From Gremmenia infestans (taxonomy: Eukaryota > Ascomycota > Leotiomycetes > Helotiales > Hamatocanthoscyphaceae), in the NCBI GenBank assembly GCA_032629725.1, contig JAFEVB010000010.1, positions 1,178,001 through 1,242,000 on the forward strand: DNA of 64,000 bases, read 5' to 3'. Shown piece after piece: positions 23,383 through 34,654 of the stretch. Below the pieces are notes generated by a model. That model had not been told where the DNA came from and searched no databases. It worked only from the letters and a program-made list of their open reading frames with translations. The translations under genes were made by a program, and so were the position numbers. Within the stretch, counting starts at the first letter, position 1; the number at the start of each line of letters is the position of its first letter.

Positions 23383-25319
23383 ATGGCTGTGACTATCGAT
23401 GATGGACCACAGGATCTTCCTGATCAGATCACGGTTTCGAATTCCGAGCGCTCGCCAAAGCGGTCGTTTGGAGAACATGTTCAGCATATCGCCAGGGCTT
23501 TTACAACAAAGCAAGGCTTGATTGGGACATATGACTATGGTAACTAACCACCTCTTGGAAACTCACAATGAGGCATAGCTAAAATCTGGACTTTAGCTTT
23601 CCTCTTCAAACCGAACTTGCCTTTTATCAAGAAGTCTAAGCGCAGAGCGCCTTTCTTCGGGCTTCAGGATTCCATGCCAGTAGTTCTATCGCTCCTCTTG
23701 GGATTCCAACATGCACTCGCTATGCTAGCAGGAGTCATCACACCACCGATAATCATCGCCTCCGCTGCCGGCTTCGACGCAGATATCACGCAGTACCTCG
23801 TCTCGACCTCGCTGGTCGTGTGCGGTATCTTGTCCGCGGTGCAGATCACGAGATTCCACATCTACAAGACGCCCTACTACATCGGCACCGGCTTGATCTC
23901 CGTGGTCGGGACTTCGTTTGCTATCATCCCCGTCGCGACCAAGGGACTGGGTCAGATGTACAAGAATGGCATGTGTCCCTCGGCAGCAGACGGCACGCCG
24001 CTCCCCTGCCCAGAAGGCTACGGTGCGATCCTCGGGACGGCGTCGCTGTGCGCGCTGTTGGAAATCGGGCTTTCGTTTATGACTCCTTCGCTGCTCAAGA
24101 AACTGTTCCCGCCGATTGTCACTGGGCCTACGGTGACGCTGATTGGTGTCTCTTTGATCCAGACTGCGCTGGAAGGCTGGGCTGGTGGGAGTGGGAGCTG
24201 TTTGGGGCGCCCGACGAGTGGTGATTATATGCTCTGTCCGTCGAATACTGGGGCGCATGCGTTGCCTTGGGGAAGTGCTGAGTTTATCGGTCTTGGATTC
24301 TCGGTTTTCGTTACTATTATTATCTGTGAGAGGTTTGGGTCGCCTATTATGAAGTCTTGTAAGTTTAGCTAGCCCACTGTGTGAGAAGCAGGAACACATA
24401 CTAACGATGTTCAGTGAGCGTTGTGCTTGGACTCCTTGTCGGGTGTATTATCGCAGCTGCAACTGGCTATTTCGACAAGTCCTCTATTGATGCTGCGCCT
24501 GTCGCTTCTTTCATTTGGGTCCACACGTTCCCGCTCTCAGTTTACGGCCCTCTCATCTTGCCTATGCTAGCAGTATATCTCATCTTGATGATGGAAGCTA
24601 TCGGCGATATCACCGCGACGTGCGATGTCTCCAGATTGCAAGTCGACGGAAAGCTCTTCGACTCACGCATCCAAGGCGGTGTCCTCGCCGATGGTCTAAA
24701 CGGGATGCTCGCAGGGCTTTGCACAATCACACCCATGTCGACATTCGCACAGAATAACGGGGTTATTGCTCTCACCCGCTGCGCAAACCGCAAGGCTGGC
24801 TACGCTGCTTGTTTCTTCCTGGTAGTCATGGGCGTCTTTTCCAAATTCGCGGCTGCACTTACAGCGATCCCCGCGTCCGTATTGGGAGGCATGACGACTT
24901 TCCTCTTTGCCAGTGTGGCTATTTCCGGTATCCGTATCATATCGACCGTGCCTTTCACTCGACGGACACGTTTCATCCTCACGGCTGCTATGTCCTTGGG
25001 TTTTGGGGCCATCTTGGTGCCGGATTGGTTCACTTACGTATTCACCTACACAGGGGATAACAAGGCTAAGGCTGGGTTCTTGGATGCTATTGTGTTGGTG
25101 CTGGAGACTGGATTCGCGGTCACGGCTTTCATAGCTGTCATCTTGAACTTGATTCTCTCTGAGGAGGACGAGGCGGAGGAGACTGAGAGCTTGGCGGGTG
25201 ATTTGGTTGAAAGGGATGAGGTTGAGAATAGATATGCTGGAAAGGGAGTTGAGAGTCACAGTGGACCTTCGACAAGACTCGATGGTGGAAGTACTGCCGC
25301 CGAGGAGTCGAAGATATAA
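23383..25319 (+). CDS. Purine (uric acid/xanthine) permease, NAT/NCS2 family, UapA/UapC type
   Basis: Plasma-membrane proton symporter for oxidised purines. Three exons: 23383-23539, 23597-24358 and 24415-25319, both junctions phase 1, giving 607 residues (UapA and UapC are about 570-580). The cytosolic N-tail is followed by 12-14 hydrophobic helices. Key family residues are visible: GFQHALAM with the Q-H pair at about 90-91, MEAIGDITA with E at about 367, and the NAT signature QNNGVIALTR at about 419-428. The QN...TR form of the signature is that of xanthine/uric-acid carriers, not ascorbate or uracil ones. An acidic C-tail (EEDEAEETESLAGD...) resembles the region that carries endocytosis signals in UapA. 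Likely regulated by purine induction and nitrogen repression, by analogy only. Confidence 0.93.
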
Positions 25320-25520
25320 GGAGATTTATGAAATGTTTGTAGATATGGGCTTACAAAAGGGGGCGGAGTTTGGGGTATATACTTTGAAGCTGTATATACG
25401 TAGCAGGAATTATTATGACATGACTAGAATCTTTTGATGCAATTCTTTAGTGCAAATAGTTCTATACGGAGGCAGAGGTTGTAATCTTATAAATTGAATC
25501 ATCAAAGTCACGTTGACACT

Positions 25521-25553
25521 CAGATCAGATCAGATCAGATCAGATCAGATCAG
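25521..25553. repeat. (CAGAT)n microsatellite
   Basis: Six perfect pentamer units plus a partial one, read directly. Confidence 0.9.
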
Positions 25554-26906
25554 AGACTCCCCTGAAATAAGCGAAAGTCTGACGAAATTAATCAGCGTAT
25601 CAAAATTCCAAAGCGGAATAAAAAATGGAGTCTCACGTAATTCTCTTGCAATGAATGTAAACAGCTACTCGGGCTCGGAAAGTTGGGCTCAAGGGCGAAG
25701 GCATGCCAAGCCGATGTATTGCAGCTATCGGCATGCCGGGGGACACGGAATCGTCGAATCAGATAACAGTATGGCTTGACGTAGCGTCGTAAAATTGGAG
25801 ATGGCATTTATTCGTCCCGATTGCAAAAAGGGGAGCCGGTGCAATCTCCGGAGTTACGAAGCTAAGAAACCCTTTAAGCTTGGCAGGTGCAGGTGCAGGT
25901 GCAGGGAGGGGGAGGGCAGGCGAGGCAGGGCTTCGCTTCTCACTCTGCAAAAAACTTGCCTTGCTCCTTGTTCTTGGCTCTTACTACGTACTCTATCTAC
26001 CCTTCCCCTTCCCTTCCTTGCCTTGAGTCTTGAACTTCGTTGGAACAAACAACTTCTTGGATCATCTGGAATCATGCAAATCATGCGATATGTGGAAATG
26101 GTACGAAAGTATGACGCTTTTGGGCGCAGACTCACATCATCATAGATCTGGTCCAAGATCTGAGCTGATGTCTCTACCATCGGGAAAAGACGTGGCCGAG
26201 ACGGGGACGGGGACGGTGACGGTGACCGTTGCTATTATTCCCTCTCTCTTCCACCACCACTGACTGTCCCCCCTCCTCCCCCTTTCTCTCTCTCTCTCTC
26301 TGCATGTACATACGAGCGAGCCTGAGGGAGGAGCCACGCGTCTTGATCTTGATACCGTAATAGTCTCAACGTAAACAGTACAGTACTAGGTAATCATGCC
26401 AAGAAGGTTAATAATAATACAGTATGATTATTTCCCTCTTCAAGAAGAGCGAACGGAGAATAGGACAACCCATTTCTCCGTGCAGCAGGGACTCCAGGAG
26501 CACTCGATGAGGTCTAGACTCTCGAGCAGGCAAAACTGCACTGCGCTGCGCCACAGTACTTTACGGAGTACGGAGGTGAAGATCACTGAAGACTGGCGTG
26601 CATGGGCGTGGCTTTCACTACTGGACTGAGTGGAGGCGCTGAGGAGTGAGGAATAAATTCAGTGAGGAGTAGGGAAGGGGAAGGGGAAGGCCACCGGGGC
26701 GCGCCGTGAGTGGCGAGAGAAGGAGTGGAGAGAGAAGAGGAGAGAAATTATTGGTAGCCACTGAGTATCAACCCTACCTAAACAACCCCAGCATCGATTC
26801 CAGAGTCTGGTCTAAGGGTCCTCCCTCCTTGATGTGAGGACCCCTAAAATGCGATGCGATGGCTGCATATCGTATGCGGCGGGGGTCGTGAAGGTGAAGA
26901 AGGTGA

Positions 26907-26939
26907 GGGTAAGGGTAAGGGTGAAGGTGAGGGTGAGGG
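26907..26939 (+). other. Candidate G-quadruplex tract
   Basis: Five GGG runs (26907, 26913, 26919, 26931 and 26937) separated by loops of 3, 3, 9 and 3 nt inside a GGTGAG/GGTAAG repeat. It fits the general G3+ quadruplex pattern. It is not a telomere repeat: the unit is GGGTAA, not TTAGGG. Confidence 0.5.
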
Positions 26940-27000
26940 TGAGGATAAAGAACCGGTGACACTGAAACCAAATACTCGCACTTACTGTAAAACAAGCAAT

Positions 27001-27033
27001 TACAATACAATACAATACAATACAATACAATAC
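27001..27033. repeat. (TACAA)n microsatellite
   Basis: Six perfect pentamer units, read directly. Confidence 0.9.
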
Positions 27034-27650
27034 TGTAAACAATTATATCTACATCTCATAAAACTATACTATACCATCACTCACTCACTCACTCACTCAA
27101 TCAACCACCCAACAACGCGTATTTCCATCCATCCCCCTTTCTCCTTTCTGCCGCACAATCAGAAATAGAGTTAAATAAACTCCAATCATCTCGATCCTCT
27201 TTCTTCTCTCATTCGCGGTCCCTTCGCTTTGTCCGTCCCGTGGTGGCCCATCAAACAGACGCCTGCGCGCTTTGGGCTTGGCTCTGCTACTACCGCAAAG
27301 TATTTACTCGAACAGTACTACTGCCCTGACCATCCCTCTCGATCCCAATCCGTCCTCCCTCCACTTCCTTCCTTTTACTTTCGACATCGAACCTACGCAA
27401 GAACCAGCAACGTCACACGTGCATTTTCGTTCTTCCCCCCTCTAATCCCTTTTTAATTCTCTTCTTCGTCACTCTTTTACATCCACTTCATGTACATTGT
27501 TTGGTAAAAAATTCCCATTCCTATGAGCCTACTCACATCTTCTCCTATTCACCCAACAACGTCCACATCAGAGAACCGCCGCTGACTATATTTCCCTCTT
27601 GCAGCACATAGACAGCACATCTGGTGCCTTTTCTTCCCTCTTCACGCATC

Positions 27651-29120
27651 ATGTCTGCCTTCATCGAACCCTACCGCGAGCTCCTCGAGGACTATTACGA
27701 AAGCTACTCTGAGCAATTGCTTGACCAAATCCCAAAAATTTCTACTACAACATGCACGTCGACAAACCTCTTGCCCTGGCCTCTGCTAATACCTGATAGA
27801 CATACTCACAATTCTTGCCATCTGCATACCTCCCATAATCGCCCTCATAATCTACGAAAACGAGCAAGCGAAGCTCCGTGCAGAGGAACCCAAGGGATGC
27901 CGGAAACTTGGCCTGAAAATCGAGAGTAATCTACTCAATGAGTTCGACAAGAAGTTCTCTGAAGGACGACCTCCGAGCACTGAAGAGACGTCTGCAGAAT
28001 GGTGGAGGTTGAAAAGCTTGTGGATCTACCCGGTGAAAAGCTGCAAAGGTGTGGAGCTGAATAGGGGAACGGTGATCTCAACCGGAATGGAATACGACCG
28101 CCAATTTACGTTTGCTCAATTGAAGAGCCCCTTCCCCGTCACTTCAAATACCCCGGATAAAGAGAAGGCTGCACACAAGTGGTCGTTCATCACGCAGCGA
28201 CAGTACCCTTTGTTGGCACGGGTGAGAACTGAGATGTGGGTTCCGGATCAGAGCGTGGATACCTATACTCCCCATGGGGAAGACGTTGAGAGTGGAGGTG
28301 TGGTCATTATGAGTTTCCCATATCAGGAGCCGGGTTGGAGAGGTACTGTGGCCAAGTGGGGTGCTTCAGTCATGGGAAAGGTGCCAGAGAAACACTTCAG
28401 AGTGCCATTCGACCCTTCCCCTGTCCAGATTGAGAAGGCAGGCTACTCGTACGAGAACATGACTATCTGGAAGGATACGGTCAGCGCCCTGAACCTAGAG
28501 ATTGACATTCCCGAGGAGCTCAGATATTATTTGGGTATCAGCAACAAATTGGGCTTGTTCAGAGTCGACAACGCAAAGTTACGGGAAGTACACAGGAATG
28601 CGCCTAAGAAGTCCGAGCTGGGATACCAGCCAGTGACTGGATTCCAAGATGCTGTATGTTCACCCCCTTCTCCTGCTCTCAAAAATCCTGCTAACACCCC
28701 CAGTATCCACTCCACCTCCTCAACTTGGCAAGCGTTCGCGACGTAGAGCGCCAAATGCCCGCCGTCAAAGGTGCTCCCCGTCTCTCAGCTGCGCGCTTCC
28801 GCGCCAACCTGATCATCACTGGCCCCGACGCCTACCTCGAAGACACCTGGCGCCGCATCAAAATCGGCTACTACGAATACGACGTCTCCGCCCGCACTGC
28901 GCGTTGCAAGATGCCAAACGTAGACCAAGTCACAGGAGAACGACACCCTAGCGAGCCCGATAGAACATTAAGGAGTTTCAGGTCAATCGATGAGGGAGCG
29001 GGACCCAACGTTGGATGCTTAGGCATGCAATTGGTTCCCATTTCGGTAGAGAGCGCGCTGAGGGTTGGAGACGAGGTCACGGTTTTGGAGACCGGAGAGC
29101 ATCACTACATTCACCAATGA
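27651..29120 (+). CDS. Membrane-anchored MOSC-domain protein (mARC-like)
   Basis: Probable molybdenum-cofactor-dependent reductase of the mARC type (N-hydroxylated substrates), likely anchored to an outer organelle membrane. Three exons: 27651-27753, 27800-28653 and 28704-29120, giving 457 residues. A hydrophobic anchor, ILTILAICIPPIIALIIY, lies at about 36-53. The MOSC N-terminal barrel begins at LWIYPVKSCKGVEL with MEYDRQF. The C-terminal MOSC domain has HLLNLASVRDV, ARFRANLIITG, ARCKMPNVDQVTG and GPNVGCLGMQ. The Cys in ARCKMPNVD aligns with the proposed cofactor ligand of mARC proteins. The first intron has no usable GT donor; a GC donor (GCACGT at 27754) is phase-correct with a GCTAAT branch box and TAG acceptor, and makes the total length divisible by three. 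The start and first exon are therefore less certain than the rest. Confidence 0.85.
27754..27799 (+). other. Probable GC-AG intron in the MOSC gene
   Basis: A 46-nt intron inferred from the donor T|GCACGT, branch-like GCTAAT and acceptor TAG|AC. It joins the ATG-containing exon to the frame of the anchor helix in phase 1. The only GT nearby (GTCGAC) gives the wrong phase. Confidence 0.55.
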
Positions 29121-29834
29121 GCGTTCAACTTGGTGGCGTTGAGGACATGGATTCATTGATTGATTGTTATTGCAGCGCATGCACTCAGGTGCAGGAACAG
29201 CACATTAGGCGAAACGGTATATGTGAATGAGGATACCCCCATACGTACTAGGTTACAAGTTTTTTTTTACGTATCTTGTCATTGCGTTGCATGAACTGGG
29301 CTACGGGCAGGGCAAAGAAGACCCCTAGAAAAAGTTGTAATAAGAATGACGGTCCCCTTTTTTTTTGATTTTTCTTTTTCTGGCGATGCTTTTGCGCATA
29401 CTGTATGAAGCTTCTTCTTCTTTTGTCTCAATAGGTTGGCGTTTAGTAGAATGTGGGTAGTTACAGCATTAGCAGGCAATATAAACATGCATTGCTTGCT
29501 GTTCTTGACAACTTCTGAGAGAGTCTTTTGAAAGGGAAGGGTATATCTGCGTGAATGAAAGAGATACTTACTCGTTAAGTTTACGTAGGTAGGTGGTAGG
29601 TAAGTTTCATTGCTTTTACGCAAGAGGAAGGGGAGGGGAGGGCAGGGGTAGTAGCACTTTTTCTACAAAGCAACTTATACTCCCATTCTTCATTTACACC
29701 TACCTGCCTTTCTTCCCCATCTACAGTACCCATCGCTACGTCTTTCCCGAGGGAGGGCTTTTACCATTCATTCTATTCATTTTTCCTAACTCAGGTCAGG
29801 TAGGTAGGTAGGTCGAGTGCGGGTCTTGTATGTA

Positions 29835-29986
29835 ATGTATGTATGTATGTATGTATGTATGTATGTATGTATGTATGTATGTATGTATGTATGTATGTAT
29901 GTATGTATGTATGTATGTATGTATGTATGTATGTATGTATGTATGTATGTATGTATGTATGTATGTATGTATGTATGTATGTATGT
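29835..29986. repeat. (ATGT)n array, about 38 copies
   Basis: An uninterrupted tetranucleotide array of about 152 bp, by far the longest simple repeat in the window. It can be read as an open frame encoding MYVC repeats, but that is an artefact of the repeat. Confidence 0.97.
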
Positions 29987-30143
29987 GTTTGCAGTAGATA
30001 GATTATGTTGGAAGGAAAGGGGGACGGGTGCAGGAGGGGGTGAGATATGAGATACGTGGGAATGGATAAAGTGATGTGATGTGATGTGATGTGTGTAGGT
30101 AGGTGGTTTTTTATAGGGCCAGTAGAGGGAAGGGTGGGGTCTA

Positions 30144-30176
30144 TTTGTTTGTTTGTTTGTTTGTTTGTTTGTTTGT
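30144..30176. repeat. (TTTG)n microsatellite
   Basis: About eight TTTG units followed by GGGTGT hexamers, read directly. Confidence 0.88.
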
Positions 30177-31149
30177 GGGTGGGTGTGGGTGTGGGTGTGG
30201 GTGAGTTATAAATATTTCTCTTGTCCTGCTTTTTGGTTTGGTGGTTTACTATTAGTAATCTTCTCTACTTCTACTTGCACGAAAGCGAAAGCGGAAGTAG
30301 AAGTGGAAGTAGGGTAGTGGAAGCAGGGAAGTGGAAGTAGAAGTAGAAGAAGGTAAGGAAGGTCTCGGGTTCAAATGAAAGGTTGTGTGTCGTGTGGCGT
30401 TTTATAGTAGATCTCTACTGGGTGGGGTTTAAGTAGGTTGTTGAGATAGGTAGGTAGGTAGGAGGGAAGTTTTGAGTAATGTATGTGGATGTTACTTGCT
30501 TACTCTTGTTCGAATGGAATAGTTTGTTTGGGGTTTGATAGGAGAAGAGGCCGGGAAGGGTGTGAATCTACAGTAGGCTCGATTAAATTACATTTAATGG
30601 TATGGGGGGTAGAAGGATAATATATGGAATACTGATGTGTTTCGAAGTCACGCAGAGAGCGAGGTGTGTACATGTATGGAGGTGTGTATGTATGTGTAAG
30701 GAGGCATATTGGTGTGTCTTTTACTACACTCCCTGCCCTATTAAAGTGGAGCGAGTGAAATAATAACCATCCCCAGCAAGCAGATAGTTCGATATGGAAA
30801 TCTCGACATAAATAAGAAATTTCCATTTCCATCTTCAGACGGCATCTGAGCTCATGCGGTTATAGCCCGAGCTATAGGTGAGCCGGCCTGAGAAAGTGAG
30901 TCTAAGGAAGTGAGTCGTTTGGAAACCTCGGCTATAACCTGCTGCTGACTAAATTGGAAGAGATACTGTAAGGAGGAGAGGGTTCGTGGGAGACCGCTTC
31001 TAGATTCCTGTTCGCAAGAGCCGCCCCAACGACCCCCTAAGCTCGCAATGCAATATCAACCCCTGGCTAAGCGAGGGCTTGATCTTACGACATAAGCGAG
31101 CGGCGCAAGGGTTCCCAAGCTCCTCAGTCCATCACAATCTTCGTCGGTG

Positions 31150-32992
31150 ATGCTCCTCTTCTCAAGGCAGAGCTCGGTGGCTTCTAAGCTGCTCAAGATA
31201 ATACGCCGACGAGGACTATACTCTCAATCAGGGACAACAAGGGGTCTCTCGATAACGTGTCACGGTATGTAAGATCGATTGATCTGTTGCATTGCGGATA
31301 CTGATTCTATTCAGGAAAGCCAATTGTCCAAGAGGATCTGTTCCGATACACAAATGGCAGGTTCCTCGCTGCCGAAGACACTCAGTTTCGCCGTCGTTAT
31401 CTCAAATTCAATGTCCAAAAGCTCTGTGACATTGCGGCGGGGCTGGGCGATCCATCTCCAGTCATCGAGATCGACAAGATGGAAGGAGGGTTTAACAAAG
31501 CACTCTTGCTTAGAAGAGCAGACGGGCAAGAATATCTTGCAAAGCTACCGTGTCCTAATGCCGGGCCTTCTCATCTTACGACTGCGTCCGAAGTCGCGGT
31601 TCTTCAGTTTGGTATGTCGTGTTGATGCAACAGTGCTTCTCCGAGTGCTCATGTGATTTCCAGTCCGGTCCCATACAACGGTACCAGTCCCACGGGTTTT
31701 GGCCTGGAACTCCAACCCATCCAACCCAGTCGGAGCTGAATATATAATGATGGAAAGGGCACCCGGGATCCCACTCTTCCAAAAATGGGATGATCTTGAC
31801 GGCGGTAACCGCCTCTCTCCGATCAAACAACTGACGGAGCTAGAGCATCAACTGGCGTCCATTCCCTTCCCAGCTTCTGGGCACCTGTATTCCGTGGAAT
31901 CTGTTCTTGAATACAAGCACATACTTCTCGATTCCTCCGTCGACTCAACATCTCAGTACGGCATTGGCCCGTCATGCGACAGATCCTGGGACATAGATCA
32001 GAGCCGTTTAAATCCGAATTTATCGCGACATCTCGACCCAGGACCATGTAAGTATCTTATTCATTCCTCAGATTCAACAAACTGATCGCTCATGTTTAGG
32101 GGAATCAGTTTCTGCGTATGGTAGAGCGCTCGTGGAGAGGGAGATCTTCAGACTTCGAACCCAATTAAGCACTCGGCCCGATCGATTACACTATGCAAAT
32201 ATCGAAGACGATATAGCTTTGCTTCAGAAAACCGCAGATCTCATAGACAGACTTGAATCCTACCTTTCACTCGAACAGAATTCTCAACCTACCCTCTGGC
32301 ATATAGATCTTCACATGGGCAACATTTTCGTATCGGAAACAGAACCTTCAAAGATCGTTTCTTTGATCGATTGGCAGTCAATATCAGTGTCACCGCTCTT
32401 TCTACAAGCTCGTTGGCCTGTATTTCTCGAACCTCCCGATGACTATGTCAAAGGTTTCGTCCACCCTCAACTCCCGAGCGACTTTGAATCAATGGACGAA
32501 GACGACAAAGAACTAGCCACGTACAGATTCAAACAAGCTTCGCGAACCAAAGGGTACGAGACCAGCACCTACCTCAAGAACCGCAACGCTTACAATGCCA
32601 TGAACGTTCCGCGCGCATTTCGAGAGCTTTTCATTCGATGCGGGGAAGTTTTCGAAGAAGGTGTTGAACCTCTCCGAGCCTGCCTCATCGAAATCTCCCA
32701 ATCATGGGAGGCACTCAAGCTGCCAGGCACCTGTCCATTCTCTTTTACTCCCAACGAGATCAGTGCACATCACCTTTCTTTCGGAGAATACGAAGAATTG
32801 CATCGAGTGCGGAAATTTGCTTTGGAGTATTTGGATACGGATTCGGAAGGTTGGATAGCGCCAGCGATGGATTTTGACGAGAAACGGGCGCAGAACAAGG
32901 CTCTGTTTGAATACTACTTGGAGAATTTGGCGGCTGGGAAGAGCAGGGAGGAGTTGCTGCGAATCTGGTCCTTCTCTGAATTAATAGATTAA
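31150..32992 (+). CDS. Mitochondrial AIM9-like aminoglycoside-phosphotransferase-fold protein
   Basis: A member of the APH (phosphotransferase enzyme family) group common in fungi and related to yeast Aim9; the substrate is unknown. Four exons: 31150-31264, 31315-31611, 31664-32047 and 32100-32992, all phase 1, giving 562 residues. The first 30 residues (MLLFSRQSSVASKLLKIIRR...) are basic and hydrophobic without acidic residues, like a mitochondrial presequence. The kinase-like core shows EGGFNKALLLRRADG (nucleotide-binding hairpin), AKLPCPNAGP, VPVPRVLAWN and EYIMMERAPG. The catalytic loop HIDLHMGNIF has H333, D335 and N340, and the metal-binding D of SLIDWQS is at about 356. All catalytic positions are present, so it is probably an active enzyme. 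Confidence 0.88.
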
Positions 32993-33824
32993 GCTATTCA
33001 ACACCTGCTGTCGCCGCAATTGCCTTCTATTATGCTTTTAGTGGTTTTAAAAGGTTCGGTATAAGGGACTGTTACTAAATAGTCTTAGTAAAGCAGGTAG
33101 TAAGTGTCTATATGGAATTGTATTGATAGAACGGTGATATAAGGGTCTTAAGATAATAAGAACTATAATAACTATAACTAGCAGAAGAAGTATAGAGACA
33201 GATATTAAGAGAGTCGATACTTAATCATTGGGTCTTCAGATGAATTTACTTTAATAGCCACATTCTTCATCAACTCTCACTTTTCAGAATTAAACAGAGT
33301 CTAACTGCGACTAGTACAACGTACATAAAATACTTCAACGTCAAGCTGGTAATATTGTGTGACGGCGATGCTGACAGTCAGCCGCAGCCAAATGAATGAT
33401 AAATGGATTTTAACAAGAAACAGGCGCAAATCATTTGTTGCTCGGTGGTTGATGGGTAGATTTTATTGTATAAAACGGATGTTTTTGAATATTCACGCAC
33501 CAGAAATCCATAATAAATCCACCTTACACCTGTAGGGGTTCGTGGGGGTTCGTCCGATGTATTGTTGCCCCTCTTTTATATGGTTAAGAGCTAACTTAGA
33601 GAAGATGCTATAAGAATCCATACTCTTTACCGGGGTCCTGACTTCTTCAGATAGACTCACTTAGATCCTTTTACAAAACAATAATTTACCTCCATAACAG
33701 CCAAAGGACCGGCATTGAATTGACTCCGGAATGCAAGGGGTTATCATCTATAAGTCGTGGCTCATAACATCATAAGTTCATAAGTCAAACTTCCCAAATC
33801 ATCATAGACATCCTCCTACCACCC
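32993..33824. other. AT-rich spacer between convergent genes
   Basis: Visibly AT-rich with many TA steps at about 33040-33350 and 33560-33700, no extended open frame, and no recognisable protein remnant. The composition resembles repeat DNA degraded by RIP, but I cannot identify a parent element. Confidence 0.4.
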
Positions 33825-34654
33825 TTAAGTCGCCCTCATCCACCAAGTATCAACCTCAGTACCCCCCAGATTCCTCAACCCATACCTCCCCCTCCCCCTA
33901 TCCTCCCCGCGCACCCCCCTCCTCAACCTCCCCTCCCACCGATCCATCGCCGCATTATTAACCCACAGCTGCCACACCCCCGATCCAAACGCCCCGTGTC
34001 TAGATTTATGCGTCCATAGATTCCCCTTGTATATCCTTGGCTTAGACTTTCCATGGTAACCTTCTTCATCATTAGCTTTCTTTGAACCACAATCATCACC
34101 TCAGAGGGGTGCGGAACTTACAAACCCCCCTATGGCCCCTCTTCCTCCTTGTAAACCTCCCACACACCCCACAATACGTCAGCCCACCCTTCATCCAGCC
34201 CCTCAATCTCCACCACAGCTCCCCGGTCCCTTCAAAACACCCACAGTGCGCAAGCGGGCGCGGGTGCGGGTGCGACATCCCCCAGCGCCACACGGTGCAT
34301 TTCCTCTTGTGCCGCGGAGCTGGGAGCCCGGCGTCCCGGTAACGGGTCAGCGCGGCCTGGTAGCTGGCTTCGTGGCAGTTGTGTTGGCGGTGGACGCCCA
34401 AGGTCTTGGGGGTGCAGAAGGTGCAGTGGGGAGACGGAGGGCTGTCGTTTGTGGAGAGGGAGATGGGGGTTTTGGATGGGGAGAGCGCGTAGAGGTTTTT
34501 GCTGCCGGGTGTTAGGAAGTGAGGAGGTGTGGAGAAGGGAGAGGGGAAGGTACCAGGTTAGAGCAAGACATGTAGCGTCATTTGAGGGGCAAGACTGCAG
34601 GATCATAGACTGGATTTCTGGTGGAAACGATGTAAATAATGCAAAAGTTGCCAT
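33825..34654 (-). CDS. Small Cys/His-rich F-box-like protein
   Basis: Three exons: 34654-34554, 34501-34122 and 34060-33825, giving 238 residues with TAA at 33827-33825. The N-terminus FPPEIQSMILQSCPSNDATCLALTCKNLYAL has the LP.E(I/L)...IL ... CLALTCK.LY layout of fungal F-box-like proteins; the splice TG|C restores the Cys of ALTCK. Behind it is an unusual set of Cys/His pairs: HCTFCTPKTLGVHRQHNCH, HCGCFEG and YCGVCGRF. These could bind zinc, though the spacing matches no named finger I know. The C-terminal third is rich in Arg, Gly and Trp. Function unknown; substrate recognition for SCF ligases would be the default guess for an F-box protein. The coding strand is strikingly C-rich in exon 2. 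Confidence 0.7.

Larger units (their letters stand above)
25320..27650. other. 2.3-kb microsatellite-rich spacer
   Basis: Downstream of the permease and upstream of the MOSC gene. It contains (CAGAT)n at 25521-25553, GCAGGT hexamers near 25883-25908, a CT dinucleotide run near 26284-26301, one TACGGAGTA 9-mer (26562-26570), a G-rich tract at 26881-26945, (TACAA)n at 27001-27033, and ACTC repeats near 27080-27100. The last 500 bp are pyrimidine-rich, as in fungal promoters and 5' leaders. No supported gene. Confidence 0.5.
29121..31149. other. 2-kb spacer with a dense microsatellite block
   Basis: Between two rightward genes. Its centre (about 29580-30480) is almost continuous simple sequence: GGTA repeats, a 150-bp ATGT array, GTGAT pentamers near 30070-30090, GTTT units, GGGTGT units and GAAGTAGAAGTGGAAGT purine repeats. 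The remainder (30500-31149) has no recognisable feature. No supported gene. Confidence 0.55.

Noticed and set aside
26896..26945. GGGTAA/GGGTGA repeats as an interstitial telomere
   Set aside because: The unit is not the fungal TTAGGG telomere repeat in either orientation, and it intergrades with GGTGAG and GAAGGT.
29817..30050. Open frame encoding MYVC repeats
   Set aside because: Produced entirely by the ATGT microsatellite.
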